DNA of 64,000 nt, from assembly GCA_002432425.1 (NCBI GenBank), contig DJEL01000001.1, positions 55,536-119,535 of the forward strand. Direction: 5' to 3'. This DNA is from Lachnospiraceae bacterium UBA5899 (GTDB taxonomy: Bacteria > Bacillota > Clostridia > Lachnospirales > Lachnospiraceae). Of this stretch, positions 44,139-52,609 are shown one piece after another. The notes below the pieces were generated by a model. That model was not told the DNA's origin. It saw only the letters and a program-made list of their open reading frames with translations, and ran no database searches. The first letter of the stretch is position 1, and each line of letters opens with the position of its first letter. The position numbers were made by a program, and so were the translations under genes.

Positions 44139-44366
44139 ATGAAGGAATTAGTTGAAGTAATTGCAAAAGCACTTGTTGATAATCCGGATGAAGTAGTTGT
44201 TACAGAGAAAACAGAAGGTAAGAATGTAACTGTAGAGCTTCATGTTGCTGCATCTGATATGGGTAAAGTAATCGGTAAGCAGGGCAGAATTGCAAAGGCA
44301 ATCCGTTCTGTTGTAAAAGCAGCATCATCCAAAGACAATAAGAGAGTGGATGTAGAAATCATCTAA
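44139..44366 (+). CDS. khpA: KH-domain RNA-binding protein KhpA (YlqC)
   Basis: A 75-residue single KH domain with the GxxG loop GKQGRIAKAIRSVVKA near residue 48. It binds RNA, and with KhpB affects cell elongation and sRNA in other Firmicutes. It lies in its standard place between rpsP and rimM and is followed by a terminator. GGAGG is present before ATG 44139. Confidence 0.94.
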   Translation: MKELVEVIAKALVDNPDEVVVTEKTEGKNVTVELHVAASDMGKVIGKQGRIAKAIRSVVKAASSKDNKRVDVEII

Positions 44367-44389
44367 TCCTACAGGGTAGGACGAAACAG

Positions 44390-44415
44390 GGACGCCTCGG
44401 GCGTCCTTTGTTTTT
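44390..44415 (+). terminator. Terminator after khpA
   Basis: GGACGCC (44390-44396) pairs with GGCGTCC (44400-44406), followed by TTTGTTTTT. It ends only 17 bases before rimM, so it may be an attenuator between rpsP-khpA and rimM-trmD. Confidence 0.75.
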
Positions 44416-44431
44416 AAAAGAAAGAGGACAT

Positions 44432-44944
44432 ATGACGGACCGATTGAAAGTAGGAGTCGTGACATCCGTACACGGTATTAAGGGAGAAGTCAAGGTTTTT
44501 CCTACCACGGATGACAGCAGACGGTTTAAGAAATTAAAACAGGTATATTTAGACACCGGCAAAGAAATGCTTCCTTTGGAAATCGAAGGAGTAAAGTTCT
44601 TTAAGCAGATGGTGATTGTGAAATTTAAGGGCTATGAAAATCCCGATGACGTGATGAAATTCCGTCAGAAGGAGCTTTGGATTGACAGAAAAGACGCAGT
44701 AAGGCTTTCCAAGGATGAATACTTTATTGCGGATTTAATTGATATGGAAGTGTGCGATGAGGAAGGAACCCTCATCGGTACCTTAAAAGACGTCATTTCC
44801 ACCGGCGCCAACGATGTGTATGCAGTAGAGACACCGGAGGGCAAGGAAGTTTTATTCCCCGCCATCAAGCAGTGTGTCCTTGACGTGGACACAGAGGCTC
44901 GCAAAATGACGGTACATGTAATGGAAGGACTGTTGGATTTATGA
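44432..44944 (+). CDS. rimM: 16S rRNA processing protein RimM
   Basis: A 170-residue 30S assembly factor that binds S19. It starts LKVGVVTSVHGIKGEVKV, typical of RimM. The C-terminal PRC-barrel has DEYFIADLIDMEVCDEEG and ends with PEGKEVLFPAIKQCV and DVDTEARKM. AAAGAGGA precedes ATG 44432. It overlaps trmD by four bases (ATGA). Confidence 0.96.
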   Translation: MTDRLKVGVVTSVHGIKGEVKVFPTTDDSRRFKKLKQVYLDTGKEMLPLEIEGVKFFKQMVIVKFKGYENPDDVMKFRQKELWIDRKDAVRLSKDEYFIADLIDMEVCDEEGTLIGTLKDVISTGANDVYAVETPEGKEVLFPAIKQCVLDVDTEARKMTVHVMEGLLDL

Positions 44945-46332
44945 ATTTCCACGTATTGACGCTGTTCCCGGATATGGTGAAGGACGGTCTGTATACCAGC
45001 ATTTTGAAACGTGCCATGGACAACGGACTTATTTCCTTAAACACCGTAAATATCAGGGATTACACGCTGGACAAGCATAAAAAGACGGACGATTATCCTT
45101 TCGGCGGCGGCGCGGGACTCTTAATGCAGGCGGACCCGGTTTTCCGGGCTTACGAGGCGGTGACGGAAGGGAAACAAATTCGCACCATCTATCTTTCCCC
45201 CCAGGGACACACCTTCAACCAGCGGATGGCGGAGGAGCTTTCCAAAGAGGAAAATCTGGTATTTTTATGCGGGCATTACGAAGGGATTGACGAAAGAGCC
45301 CTGGAGGAAATCGTGACGGATACGGTTTCCATGGGGGATTTTGTGCTAACCGGCGGCGAACTGGCAGCCATGATGATGATTGATGCCATATCCCGGCTCA
45401 TTCCCGGCGTGCTGCACAATGATTTTTCCGCCAAGGACGAGTCCTTTTCCGGGTATCTTTTAGAGTATCCGCAGTATACCCGGCCGGAAATCTGGCACGG
45501 AAAAAGAGTGCCGGAGGCGCTTTTATCAGGCGACCACAAAAAAATCCGCGAATGGCGGCAGCAAAAGGCGGAGGAGCGGACAAAGGAAAGACGCCCCGAC
45601 CTTTATGCCGAATACTTAGAACTTCAGTCCTGTAAGGAAATGCTTATGAAAAACAAGCTTCTCTACAGGGATATGATAGAAACCATAGACAGGGGCGTTG
45701 CGAAGCTTCTTTATAAGGAAGAAGGAACCGTGCTCCTGTATAACCGGGCGGGAGAAGCCTGCCAGCTTATGGCAAAGAATGCGGAAGCGGGAAAACGGGC
45801 GCTGGCGGCTTTAACGGAAGCGCCGGATGCCATTATTTCCCATGAGCCCTATATGGACGAAGTGCTGCGAGATTTTGTCTGCAAAGACGGGGCAGCCTAT
45901 GAAATGTGCCAGCCTTGCGTACAGATGTCCTATACGAGAAAAGAGCTTCTGCCGGCACCCAAAAGCGACATACGCCTGCTTACGGAGGACTATGCGGAAA
46001 TCATTGACGAAAACTATGATTTGCTTTCCATAGACGGTATCCGGGAGCATTTGCGGGAGGGAAAGCTTTTCGGCATATTTGAAGGAGAAGTACTGGCGGG
46101 CTTTGCCGGGGAACATTCCGACGGCAGCATGGGCATGCTGTTTGTATTTCCGAAATACCGAGGGAAGGGCTATGCCATGGAACTGGAGCGTTTTCTCATA
46201 AACGAAACCGTAAAAAGAGGCGATACGCCGTACTGCCAGATTTTCTTCGACAACGAAGCATCCCTTAAATTACAGGAAAAGCTGTCCCTGTATGCGGCGA
46301 AAGGAAATATCCGCTGGTTTGTAAAGAAATAA
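44941..46332 (+). CDS. trmD: tRNA (guanine37-N1)-methyltransferase fused to a GNAT domain
   Basis: Residues 1-230 are TrmD, which methylates G37 of tRNAs reading CNN codons and prevents frameshifting. Seen are FHVLTLFPDM at the start, GGGAGLLMQADPV near residue 57, and the trefoil-knot SAM site FLCGHYEGIDERALEE followed by DFVLTGGELAAMMMIDAISR. The frame continues without a stop into about 230 further residues: KNKLLYRDMIETIDRG, a long alpha/beta region, and an FR47-type GNAT acetyl-CoA loop YRGKGYAMELERFL near residue 405. Normal TrmD has 230-250 residues, so the protein (463) is a genuine fusion on this sequence. I recall the second domain as a free-standing GNAT in other Clostridia. Its acceptor is unknown. 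Confidence 0.93.
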   Translation: MNFHVLTLFPDMVKDGLYTSILKRAMDNGLISLNTVNIRDYTLDKHKKTDDYPFGGGAGLLMQADPVFRAYEAVTEGKQIRTIYLSPQGHTFNQRMAEELSKEENLVFLCGHYEGIDERALEEIVTDTVSMGDFVLTGGELAAMMMIDAISRLIPGVLHNDFSAKDESFSGYLLEYPQYTRPEIWHGKRVPEALLSGDHKKIREWRQQKAEERTKERRPDLYAEYLELQSCKEMLMKNKLLYRDMIETIDRGVAKLLYKEEGTVLLYNRAGEACQLMAKNAEAGKRALAALTEAPDAIISHEPYMDEVLRDFVCKDGAAYEMCQPCVQMSYTRKELLPAPKSDIRLLTEDYAEIIDENYDLLSIDGIREHLREGKLFGIFEGEVLAGFAGEHSDGSMGMLFVFPKYRGKGYAMELERFLINETVKRGDTPYCQIFFDNEASLKLQEKLSLYAAKGNIRWFVKK

Positions 46333-46333
46333 C

Positions 46334-46362
46334 TTGCAAAAGTACGGGTTCTATGGTAAAGT
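46334..46362 (+). promoter_or_regulatory. Possible promoter of rplS
   Basis: TTGCAA (46334-46339), 17 bases, TAAAGT (46357-46362), leaving a leader of about 65 bases. The -10 match is weak. Confidence 0.35.
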
Positions 46363-46436
46363 ATGAATGTTGTGAAAATAGATGGTCCTCTGTTACAAAG
46401 TGTATTAAGAACATCCAGTAGAAAAGGAGTAAAGAA

Positions 46437-46784
46437 ATGAACGAAATCATTAAGAGCATCGAAGCTGAACAGCTCAAAGAAACCGTTGACCAGTTTAACG
46501 TTGGTGATACCGTAAAAGTATACGGTAAAATCAAAGAAGGAAACCGTGAAAGAATTCAGATTTTCGAAGGTACTGTAGTAAAGAGACAGGGCGGAAGCAA
46601 CCGCGAAACCTTCACTGTAAGAAAATCCTCCAACGGTATCGGCGTTGAGAAGACATGGCCATTACATTCTCCTAACGTAGAGAAGATTGAAGTAGTCAGA
46701 AGAGGTAAAGTAAGACGTGCGAAACTGAACTACTTAAAGGGCCGCGTTGGTAAGAAGGCTAAGGTTAAAGAGATCGTTAAATAG
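46437..46784 (+). CDS. rplS: 50S ribosomal protein L19
   Basis: A 115-residue ribosomal protein with [20 protein letters not shown] near residue 20, [11 protein letters not shown] and [17 protein letters not shown], all typical of L19. AAAGGAG precedes ATG 46437. It is followed by a strong terminator. Confidence 0.98.
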   Translation: MNEIIKSIEAEQLKETVDQFNVGDTVKVYGKIKEGNRERIQIFEGTVVKRQGGSNRETFTVRKSSNGIGVEKTWPLHSPNVEKIEVVRRGKVRRAKLNYLKGRVGKKAKVKEIVK

Positions 46785-46795
46785 TTTTTTACGAG

Positions 46796-46826
46796 GGACT
46801 TTCCGGAAAAGGAAAGTCCTTTTTTC
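46796..46826 (+). terminator. Terminator of rplS
   Basis: GGACTTTCC (46796-46804) and GGAAAGTCC (46811-46819) form a perfect 9-bp stem with loop GGAAAA, followed by seven T. The stem sequence is nearly the same as the rpmF terminator. Confidence 0.9.
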
Positions 46827-46830
46827 TTTC

Positions 46831-46859
46831 TTGCCTTACTTTTCCCAAGGTAGTATAAT
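46831..46859 (+). promoter_or_regulatory. Sigma-A promoter of lepB-rbgA-lepB
   Basis: TTGCCT (46831-46836), 17 bases, perfect TATAAT (46854-46859), about 30 bases before the first lepB start and directly behind the rplS terminator. Confidence 0.75.
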
Positions 46860-46891
46860 AAAATTCTATAAGAAAAATAAAAAGGTTTTGT

Positions 46892-47440
46892 ATGAGAAGA
46901 AGGAATAAAGGACTTAGTTTTTACAGAAGGAAAAAGAAAATCAGTGCCGGTACCGTAAGGGAGATTTTCGTCTATATCTTCGGTATCTGTGTGGCTGTTT
47001 TTTTAGCGTTTATTTTGGTGTATTCCGTGGGGATGTCCGTCAGTGTCATCGGTGTTTCCATGGAGCCGGAGTTTACCAACGGACAAAAGGTACTGGTCAA
47101 CCGTTATGCCTATCTTCTGACTTCCCCGAAGCAGAATGATGTGGTGGCATTCCTGCCGAACGGCAACAAAAATTCCCACTGTTACATCAAACGGGTGGTA
47201 GCCGTTCCGGGCGATACCGTGGAGATAAAGGACGGCAGACTGTATGTAAACGGCGTCAAGGTGGTGGATGATTACGACAAAATGGCGGAAGCCGGCATTG
47301 CCCAGAACCCGCTTACCTTAGGCTCGGACGAATACTTTGTTTTAGGCGACAACCGCAATGCTTCCGAGGACAGCCGCTCGGCGAATATCGGACCCGTAAA
47401 GGGAAAAGACATAATAGGAAAGGTTTGGTTTAAGAGATGA
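46892..47440 (+). CDS. lepB: Signal peptidase I, first copy
   Basis: Membrane serine protease that cleaves signal peptides. The 182-residue protein has one N-terminal helix (about residues 25-48), the catalytic serine in VSMEPEF near residue 58, the catalytic lysine in YIKRVVAVPGDTVEI near residue 97, and the conserved YFVLGDNRNASEDSR near residue 149. It is encoded just before rbgA with a four-base overlap (ATGA). A second copy lies after rbgA. Confidence 0.95.
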   Translation: MRRRNKGLSFYRRKKKISAGTVREIFVYIFGICVAVFLAFILVYSVGMSVSVIGVSMEPEFTNGQKVLVNRYAYLLTSPKQNDVVAFLPNGNKNSHCYIKRVVAVPGDTVEIKDGRLYVNGVKVVDDYDKMAEAGIAQNPLTLGSDEYFVLGDNRNASEDSRSANIGPVKGKDIIGKVWFKR

Positions 47441-48369
47441 ATTATCAGTGGTACCCCGGTCATATGACAAAAGCAAAACGTATGATGCAGGAAGATATCA
47501 AGCTGATTGATTTGATTATAGAAATTACGGATGCCCGGATTCCTTTATCCAGCAGAAATCCGGACATTGATGAGCTTGGAAAGAATAAATTCCGCCTGAT
47601 TTTACTGAATAAATCCGATTTGGCGGACCCCGTGCAAAATAAAAAATGGACCGCCTTTTTTGAAGAAAAGGGCTATGCGGTGCTGGAAATCAATGCGAAA
47701 ACCGGAGCCGGCATGCGCTCCATCCAGGATACCATCCGTGCAGTCTGCAAGGAAAAAATAGAGCGCGACAAAAAGCGCGGCATTGTAAACCGTCCCATCC
47801 GTGCCATGGTGGTGGGCATTCCCAATGTCGGAAAGTCCACGTTTATCAACAGCTTTGCCAAGAAGGCATGCGCCAAGACCGGCAATAAGCCCGGCGTGAC
47901 CAAGGGAAAGCAGTGGATTAAAGTCAATCCAACGCTGGAGCTTTTAGACACCCCCGGTATCCTCTGGCCGAAGTTTGAAGACCAGTCCGTGGGCATGAAG
48001 CTGGCGTTTATCGGCTCCATTAACGATGAAATTCTTATCATGCAGGAAATGGCAGTGGATTTGCTCATGTTTTTAGGCAGGGAGTACCCGAAGCTTTTGG
48101 AGGAGCGGTACGGCTTTACCTATACGGAATTAGAGGCAGAGAGCAAAGAGACGGAAAAGGGGCAGGATGCACATCCCGAGCTTACGGAGGAAAAGAATAC
48201 CGCCATCGCCTGTCTGGCACAGATTGCCCGGGTGAGAAAATGCTTTGACAAGGGCGAAGCCTTAAACTACGACAAGGCGGCTGCGCTCCTTATCGACGAT
48301 TTCAGAAGCGGCAGAATAGGCAGAATTACGTTGGAATATCCGGCAGAAGAAGGTAAACATGAATCGTAA
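47437..48369 (+). CDS. rbgA: Ribosome biogenesis GTPase RbgA (YlqF)
   Basis: Assembly factor for the late 50S subunit. The 310-residue protein has the circularly permuted GTPase order: G4 LLNKSDL near residue 57, then G1 GIPNVGKSTFINS near residue 127, then G3 LDTPGILWP near residue 171. The start NYQWYPGHMTKAKRMMQEDI is the YlqF signature. It overlaps lepB genes at both ends (4 and 11 bases), so the three proteins are made together. Confidence 0.96.
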   Translation: MNYQWYPGHMTKAKRMMQEDIKLIDLIIEITDARIPLSSRNPDIDELGKNKFRLILLNKSDLADPVQNKKWTAFFEEKGYAVLEINAKTGAGMRSIQDTIRAVCKEKIERDKKRGIVNRPIRAMVVGIPNVGKSTFINSFAKKACAKTGNKPGVTKGKQWIKVNPTLELLDTPGILWPKFEDQSVGMKLAFIGSINDEILIMQEMAVDLLMFLGREYPKLLEERYGFTYTELEAESKETEKGQDAHPELTEEKNTAIACLAQIARVRKCFDKGEALNYDKAAALLIDDFRSGRIGRITLEYPAEEGKHES

Positions 48370-48931
48370 ATTTTTGAAAGAACTGTTCAGCACCGGACTG
48401 TATATTTTAGGTGTGTTGTTAATCACGTATGTGATTGTTACGTTTGTGGGACAGCGGACGGTGGTAAAGGGCGCTTCCATGGAGCCCACCCTGCACGGCT
48501 CGGACGACCGGGATAGCAGCAAGGTCGGCGACAATTTAATCGTGGATAAATTAAGCTACCGTTTCCATGACCCGGAGCGTTTTGACATTATTGTATTTCC
48601 CTACCAGTACGGCGGCGGAAAGGAATTTTACATCAAGCGTATCATCGGTCTGCCGGGCGAAACGGTGCAGATTGACGATGAGGGCAATATTTACATAAAC
48701 GGCGAAATCCTGAAAGAGGGCTACGGAAAAGAGGTTATTCTAAATCCAGGTTCCGCGGCGGAGCCCATTACCCTGGGAGACGATGAATACTTTGTCATGG
48801 GTGACAACCGCAACAACAGTGCGGACAGCCGTGACCCGAGAGTCGGCACCGTGCACAGAAGCTCCATTGTGGGCAAGGCATGGCTGCGCATCTGGCCGCT
48901 CAGCCGTTTCGGTATTCTGAAACACCAGTAA
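48359..48931 (+). CDS. lepB: Signal peptidase I, second copy
   Basis: A 190-residue type I signal peptidase. N-terminal membrane helix (about residues 10-32), serine site GASMEPTLHG near residue 39, lysine site FYIKRIIGLPGETVQI near residue 90 and YFVMGDNRNNSADSRDP near residue 145. The sequence is clearly different from the copy at 46892, so this is an old duplication rather than a recent one. It overlaps rbgA by 11 bases. Confidence 0.95.
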   Translation: MNRKFLKELFSTGLYILGVLLITYVIVTFVGQRTVVKGASMEPTLHGSDDRDSSKVGDNLIVDKLSYRFHDPERFDIIVFPYQYGGGKEFYIKRIIGLPGETVQIDDEGNIYINGEILKEGYGKEVILNPGSAAEPITLGDDEYFVMGDNRNNSADSRDPRVGTVHRSSIVGKAWLRIWPLSRFGILKHQ

Positions 48932-48980
48932 CTATGGAAAAGAACAGGGTATTACAGAAAGTATAAAAGGATGATTGGTT

Positions 48981-49739
48981 ATGGAAGAAAAAATATCCGT
49001 TATTAAATCTCATTTTCAGGCAGCTTCTTTGGACAGGCTGCCTGAACTTATATCCGCTTATAAAGCGGATGAAAGAAGCGGCGTACAGAGCCTGATTGCC
49101 GCCGCCAAAAAGAAGCTGGAGGCGCTGGAAAAGGAAAAACAGCGCACGGAAAGCTTAAAGAAATTTGAAAAGGAATACGCTGCTTTCGGGTATCTCTGCG
49201 GCATAGACGAAGTGGGCAGGGGCCCCTTAGCCGGTCCCGTGGTAGCCGGTGCCGTTATTTTACCGAAGGACTGTGACATTTTATATCTAAACGATTCCAA
49301 GCAACTGTCCGAAAAAAAGAGAGAAGAGCTTTATGACGTGATTATAGAAAAAGCGGTTTCCGTGGGGCTGGGCTTTTCTTCTCCGGAGCGTATTGATGAA
49401 ATCAACATTCTGCAGGCGACCTATGAGGCGATGCGGGAGGCGGTTTCAAAACTCTCCGTGCAGCCGGATGTGCTGTTAAACGACGCGGTTACCATTCCGG
49501 GACTGCCCATGAAGCAGGTGCCCATTATCAAGGGTGATGCCAAGAGTGTTTCCATTGCGGCGGCCAGCATTGTGGCAAAGGTAACGAGGGACCGAATGAT
49601 GGTGGAATACGACACGGTGTTCCCGGAATACGGCTTTGTTTCCAACAAGGGGTACGGCGCGGCGGCGCACATTGAGGCGCTGAAAAAATACGGTCCCTGC
49701 CCCATACACAGAAGGAGCTTTATTACCCATTTTGTATAG
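48981..49739 (+). CDS. rnhB: Ribonuclease HII with N-terminal extension
   Basis: Endonuclease that cleaves RNA of RNA-DNA hybrids and at single ribonucleotides. Residues 1-70 are an N-terminal lysine/glutamate-rich helical domain as in Bacillus RnhB. The catalytic domain begins at CGIDEVGRGPLAGPVVAGAV near residue 72, with KGDAKSVSIAAASIVAKVTR near residue 180 and the end CPIHRRSF. ATG 48981 with AAGGATG is chosen over TTG 48975. Confidence 0.95.
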   Translation: MEEKISVIKSHFQAASLDRLPELISAYKADERSGVQSLIAAAKKKLEALEKEKQRTESLKKFEKEYAAFGYLCGIDEVGRGPLAGPVVAGAVILPKDCDILYLNDSKQLSEKKREELYDVIIEKAVSVGLGFSSPERIDEINILQATYEAMREAVSKLSVQPDVLLNDAVTIPGLPMKQVPIIKGDAKSVSIAAASIVAKVTRDRMMVEYDTVFPEYGFVSNKGYGAAAHIEALKKYGPCPIHRRSFITHFV

Positions 49740-49775
49740 AAACCGGTTCATATTTGTTCCTGATAGGAGGTACTC

Positions 49776-51530
49776 GTGAGACTTACGGATTTATTGCAGT
49801 CAACAATAAAGAGCAGCAGCCGGCAGGCGGCAGCCGCTACGGAAGCTACTTTTCCGAAAATGGTGAAAAGTCTGGTTCCCGGTACCACCATACAGGGCGA
49901 AGTTATTGCCAAAAACGGCAATGAGGTACAGATACGTATAGACAAGGACACGGTTTTGCAGGCAAGACTGGAGCAGGACGTCAATGTGGAGGAAGGACAG
50001 AATATCCGTTTTCAGGTAAAAAACAACGGAACGACTCTGACGTTGAGTCCCCTTCTTACCAACACGGCGCAGGCGGACAATGTCTATAAGGCACTGCAGA
50101 TGGCGGGACTTCCCATCAACGAAAGCACCGTTGCCATGACGGATGAGATGATGAAGCTGGGCATGAGCATCGACAGCCGTTCCCTGCAGAATATGTTTAA
50201 GGATGTGGTTACCCATACCGATGTTTTGGCAACGGATGTGGTTTTTTTACATAAAATGGATATGCCTCTTACCGAGAGTAATTTGCGGCAGATACAGAAT
50301 TACACGGAACTGCAGCATGAAGTGGTAAAGGGCATGCAGGATGTGACGGACGCCCTGCAGGGGCTTATAAACGGTGCAGACGGGGCGGATGCAAATACCC
50401 TGACACAGTATCAGAACCTGGTGAAAGAACTGGTTTCCGACACCCTTATGGGGATGTTGCCGGACGGCGCCGGGGCTGCCGGTGACGGAACAGGCGGCAA
50501 TCTTGCAGGCGGTATCACCGGAGCGGACTTAGTGGGAGAGGCTCTCGCAGGCGGTCTATCCGGGGAGGCTTTGGCAGCCGGCGTAAGCGGAGCGGATTTG
50601 ATGGGAGAAGCCCTTGCGGACGGCTTGGCGGGAGCGGTGCCTGCGGATGAAAATATGCCCGGCAATGCTGCCTTCATAAAAGGGGTCCTTCAGGACGCGG
50701 CGTTTTCGGAGCTCTTAAACAACGGTCTGTTTACGGAAGAAGAGGCTGCCGGTTTCTTAAAAGAAGCCTCCGGGCTCCTTACGGAAAAAGGAATAACCCT
50801 GACCGGGAATACCGCTTCGGAAATGATGAAAGCGCTTTTAGACATAACGGCAGGAAATACGCAGGATGCGGAAAGCCTGCAGAGGCTGTTTTCCGGCAAG
50901 GTCTGGAAGAATTTACTGGAAAGCACCGTAAAGACGCAGTGGTCGCTTACCCCGGAAACCCTTCCAAAAGAAGGGGAAGTGGGCAAGGTCTACGAAAAAA
51001 TCGTAAAGAGCCTGCATACGTTAAACGAAACCCTTCTGCAGAGCGGCGCAGAGAATACGGCACTGCAGGAAAGCATTACGAATTTAAGGGAAAACATCGA
51101 TTTCATGAACCAGTTGAACCAAATGTATACCTACGTGCAGCTTCCTCTGAAAATGCAGAACGGCGAAAAAAACGGAGAGTTGTATGTGTTTACCAATAAG
51201 CGCAGTCTGGCGGAAAAGGACGGAGAGGTCAGCGCCCTGCTGCACCTTACCATGGAGCATCTGGGACCGTTGGATGTGTATGTCAAAATGAACCAGGGAA
51301 AGGTCAGCACGGAATTTACCGTGGAAAAAGAAGAAACCCTGCTTTTCTTAGAAAAGAACATGTCCATTCTGACGGACAGACTGCAAAAAAGAGGCTATGA
51401 CATTTCCTGTAAGATGAAGGTAAAGGACGAAGCGGGAGAGCCGGAAAACCCAGTGGAAAGACTGCTTACGGAAAAGCAGAACGGTGCATTGCCGGTGCAT
51501 GCACAGTATGCCTTTGACGTAAGGGCGTAA
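49776..51530 (+). CDS. FliK-like hook-length control family protein (YlqG-like)
   Basis: A 584-residue protein. The C-terminal third matches the flagellar hook-length control domain (PF02120-like): YVQLPLKMQNGEKNGELYVF near residue 450, then LHLTMEHLGPLDVYVKMNQG. The N-terminal part has a small beta-rich segment (VPGTTIQGEVIAKNGNEVQI). The middle is glycine/alanine-rich with two 23-residue repeats (246-291). It occupies the place of Bacillus ylqG, beside the FlhB-like gene and rnhB, away from flagellar genes. GTG 49776 has AGGAGG five bases upstream. Whether this organism has flagella cannot be told here. Confidence 0.75.
   Translation: MRLTDLLQSTIKSSSRQAAAATEATFPKMVKSLVPGTTIQGEVIAKNGNEVQIRIDKDTVLQARLEQDVNVEEGQNIRFQVKNNGTTLTLSPLLTNTAQADNVYKALQMAGLPINESTVAMTDEMMKLGMSIDSRSLQNMFKDVVTHTDVLATDVVFLHKMDMPLTESNLRQIQNYTELQHEVVKGMQDVTDALQGLINGADGADANTLTQYQNLVKELVSDTLMGMLPDGAGAAGDGTGGNLAGGITGADLVGEALAGGLSGEALAAGVSGADLMGEALADGLAGAVPADENMPGNAAFIKGVLQDAAFSELLNNGLFTEEEAAGFLKEASGLLTEKGITLTGNTASEMMKALLDITAGNTQDAESLQRLFSGKVWKNLLESTVKTQWSLTPETLPKEGEVGKVYEKIVKSLHTLNETLLQSGAENTALQESITNLRENIDFMNQLNQMYTYVQLPLKMQNGEKNGELYVFTNKRSLAEKDGEVSALLHLTMEHLGPLDVYVKMNQGKVSTEFTVEKEETLLFLEKNMSILTDRLQKRGYDISCKMKVKDEAGEPENPVERLLTEKQNGALPVHAQYAFDVRA
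50511..50648 (+). repeat. Two in-frame 69-bp repeats in the FliK-like gene
   Basis: GITGADLVGEALAGGL and GVSGADLMGEALADGL recur with a period of 23 codons in a glycine/alanine-rich linker. Confidence 0.7.
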
Positions 51531-51580
51531 GTTCGGTAACGGCGGAAAATGCGGTAGGACGGAAGAGTCTGAGGTGGATG

Positions 51581-51856
51581 ATGGAAGAAAAGAAAAAAAT
51601 CAAACAGGCAATCGCTCTGGAATATGACCCTCATGAGGACGCCCCCAAGGTCATTGCTTCCGGCAGGGGAGCCGTGGCGGAACGGATTATCGAAAAGGCA
51701 AAAGAGGCGGCGGTTCCGGTTCATCGGGACGACAAGCTGGCGGACACCTTATCCCGGCTGGAAATCGGCGAAATGATACCGCCGGAGCTCTACGAGGTAG
51801 TGGCGGAAATTCTGGTGTTCGTGGATGCCATGGATAAAATTAAGGGAAAGATGTAA
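51581..51856 (+). CDS. FlhB C-terminal-like protein (YlqH-like)
   Basis: A 91-residue protein corresponding only to the cytoplasmic C-terminal domain of the type III export switch protein FlhB: IKQAIALEYDPHEDAPKVIA, then GRGAVAERIIEKAKE and ELYEVVAEILVFV. The autocleavage NPTH motif of true FlhB is absent at the corresponding place (DPHEDAP). It stands in the ylqH position next to the FliK-like gene. ATG 51581 is six bases after GAGG; ATG 51578 is the close alternative. A terminator follows. Confidence 0.85.
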   Translation: MEEKKKIKQAIALEYDPHEDAPKVIASGRGAVAERIIEKAKEAAVPVHRDDKLADTLSRLEIGEMIPPELYEVVAEILVFVDAMDKIKGKM

Positions 51857-51925
51857 CGGAACGCTTAATTCTGCATTCCTGATTATTAAAATTTCATAGG
51901 GACTGTTTTACGAAAAAAAAAAAAG

Positions 51926-51963
51926 GACGGGAAAGTCGTATTAAGGCTTTCCCGTCTTTTTTG
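51926..51963 (+). terminator. Terminator after the FlhB-like gene
   Basis: GACGGGAAAG (51926-51935) and CTTTCCCGTC (51947-51956) form a perfect 10-bp stem, with an A-run before and a T-run after. Confidence 0.92.
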
Positions 51964-52194
51964 TTGTGTAAAAAAACATTTTTACCCGTAACGGAGCCCT
52001 TCTTAAGAAAGAAATAAGAATTCTCTAAGAAATTCCTCTGAAATGCTTAAAAGCAAATAAACATTTAACCGTTATGATGGAGAAAAAGAGAAGAGGGACG
52101 TCTTACAAAAATTTACATCGAGTGAGCCTTTTCTTTTCCCGGCAAATATACTATGATAGAACAAGAAGGATGTCCTGTGCGGAAAGGACTTTTT

Positions 52195-52581
52195 ATGAAG
52201 AACACAACAGGACAGGGAAACACAAACAAACGCACCATAGGTGCACTTGCGGAGGAACGGGCAGCCCTATTTTTACAGGCGCGGGGAATGCAGATTTTAG
52301 CACGTAATTACCGGTGCAGGCAGGGCGAAATCGACCTGATAGCCTGGGACGGCAGATACCTTATTTTTGCGGAGGTAAAATACCGCGGCTCCTCCCGCTG
52401 TGCGGACCCGCTTTCTGCGGTGAATGGGGCAAAGCAGAAGAAAATCTGCCGGGTGGCGGATTATTTCCGGTTTACACAGAAGGTGCCGGACGATGTTCCG
52501 GTGCGCTACGATGTGATTGGCATTTTGGGAGAAAAAACAGCATGGATACCCAATGCCTTTCCGCATCAGCCGGGGATTTAA
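52195..52581 (+). CDS. yraN: YraN family endonuclease-like protein (UPF0102)
   Basis: A 128-residue UPF0102 protein with a PD-(D/E)xK nuclease-type core: GALAEERAALFLQARGMQIL near residue 16, GEIDLIAWDGRYLIFAEVKYR-type motif (acidic residues in EIDLI and the EVK pair), and the end RYDVIGI. Function is unknown; a DNA repair or recombination role is suspected. ATG 52195 has GGAAAGGA six bases upstream, which decides against ATG 52153. About 230 bases upstream hold only the previous terminator and an AT-rich stretch. Confidence 0.88.
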   Translation: MKNTTGQGNTNKRTIGALAEERAALFLQARGMQILARNYRCRQGEIDLIAWDGRYLIFAEVKYRGSSRCADPLSAVNGAKQKKICRVADYFRFTQKVPDDVPVRYDVIGILGEKTAWIPNAFPHQPGI

Positions 52582-52609
52582 GGGAAAAAAGAAAAGCAGA
52601 GGATTTAAC

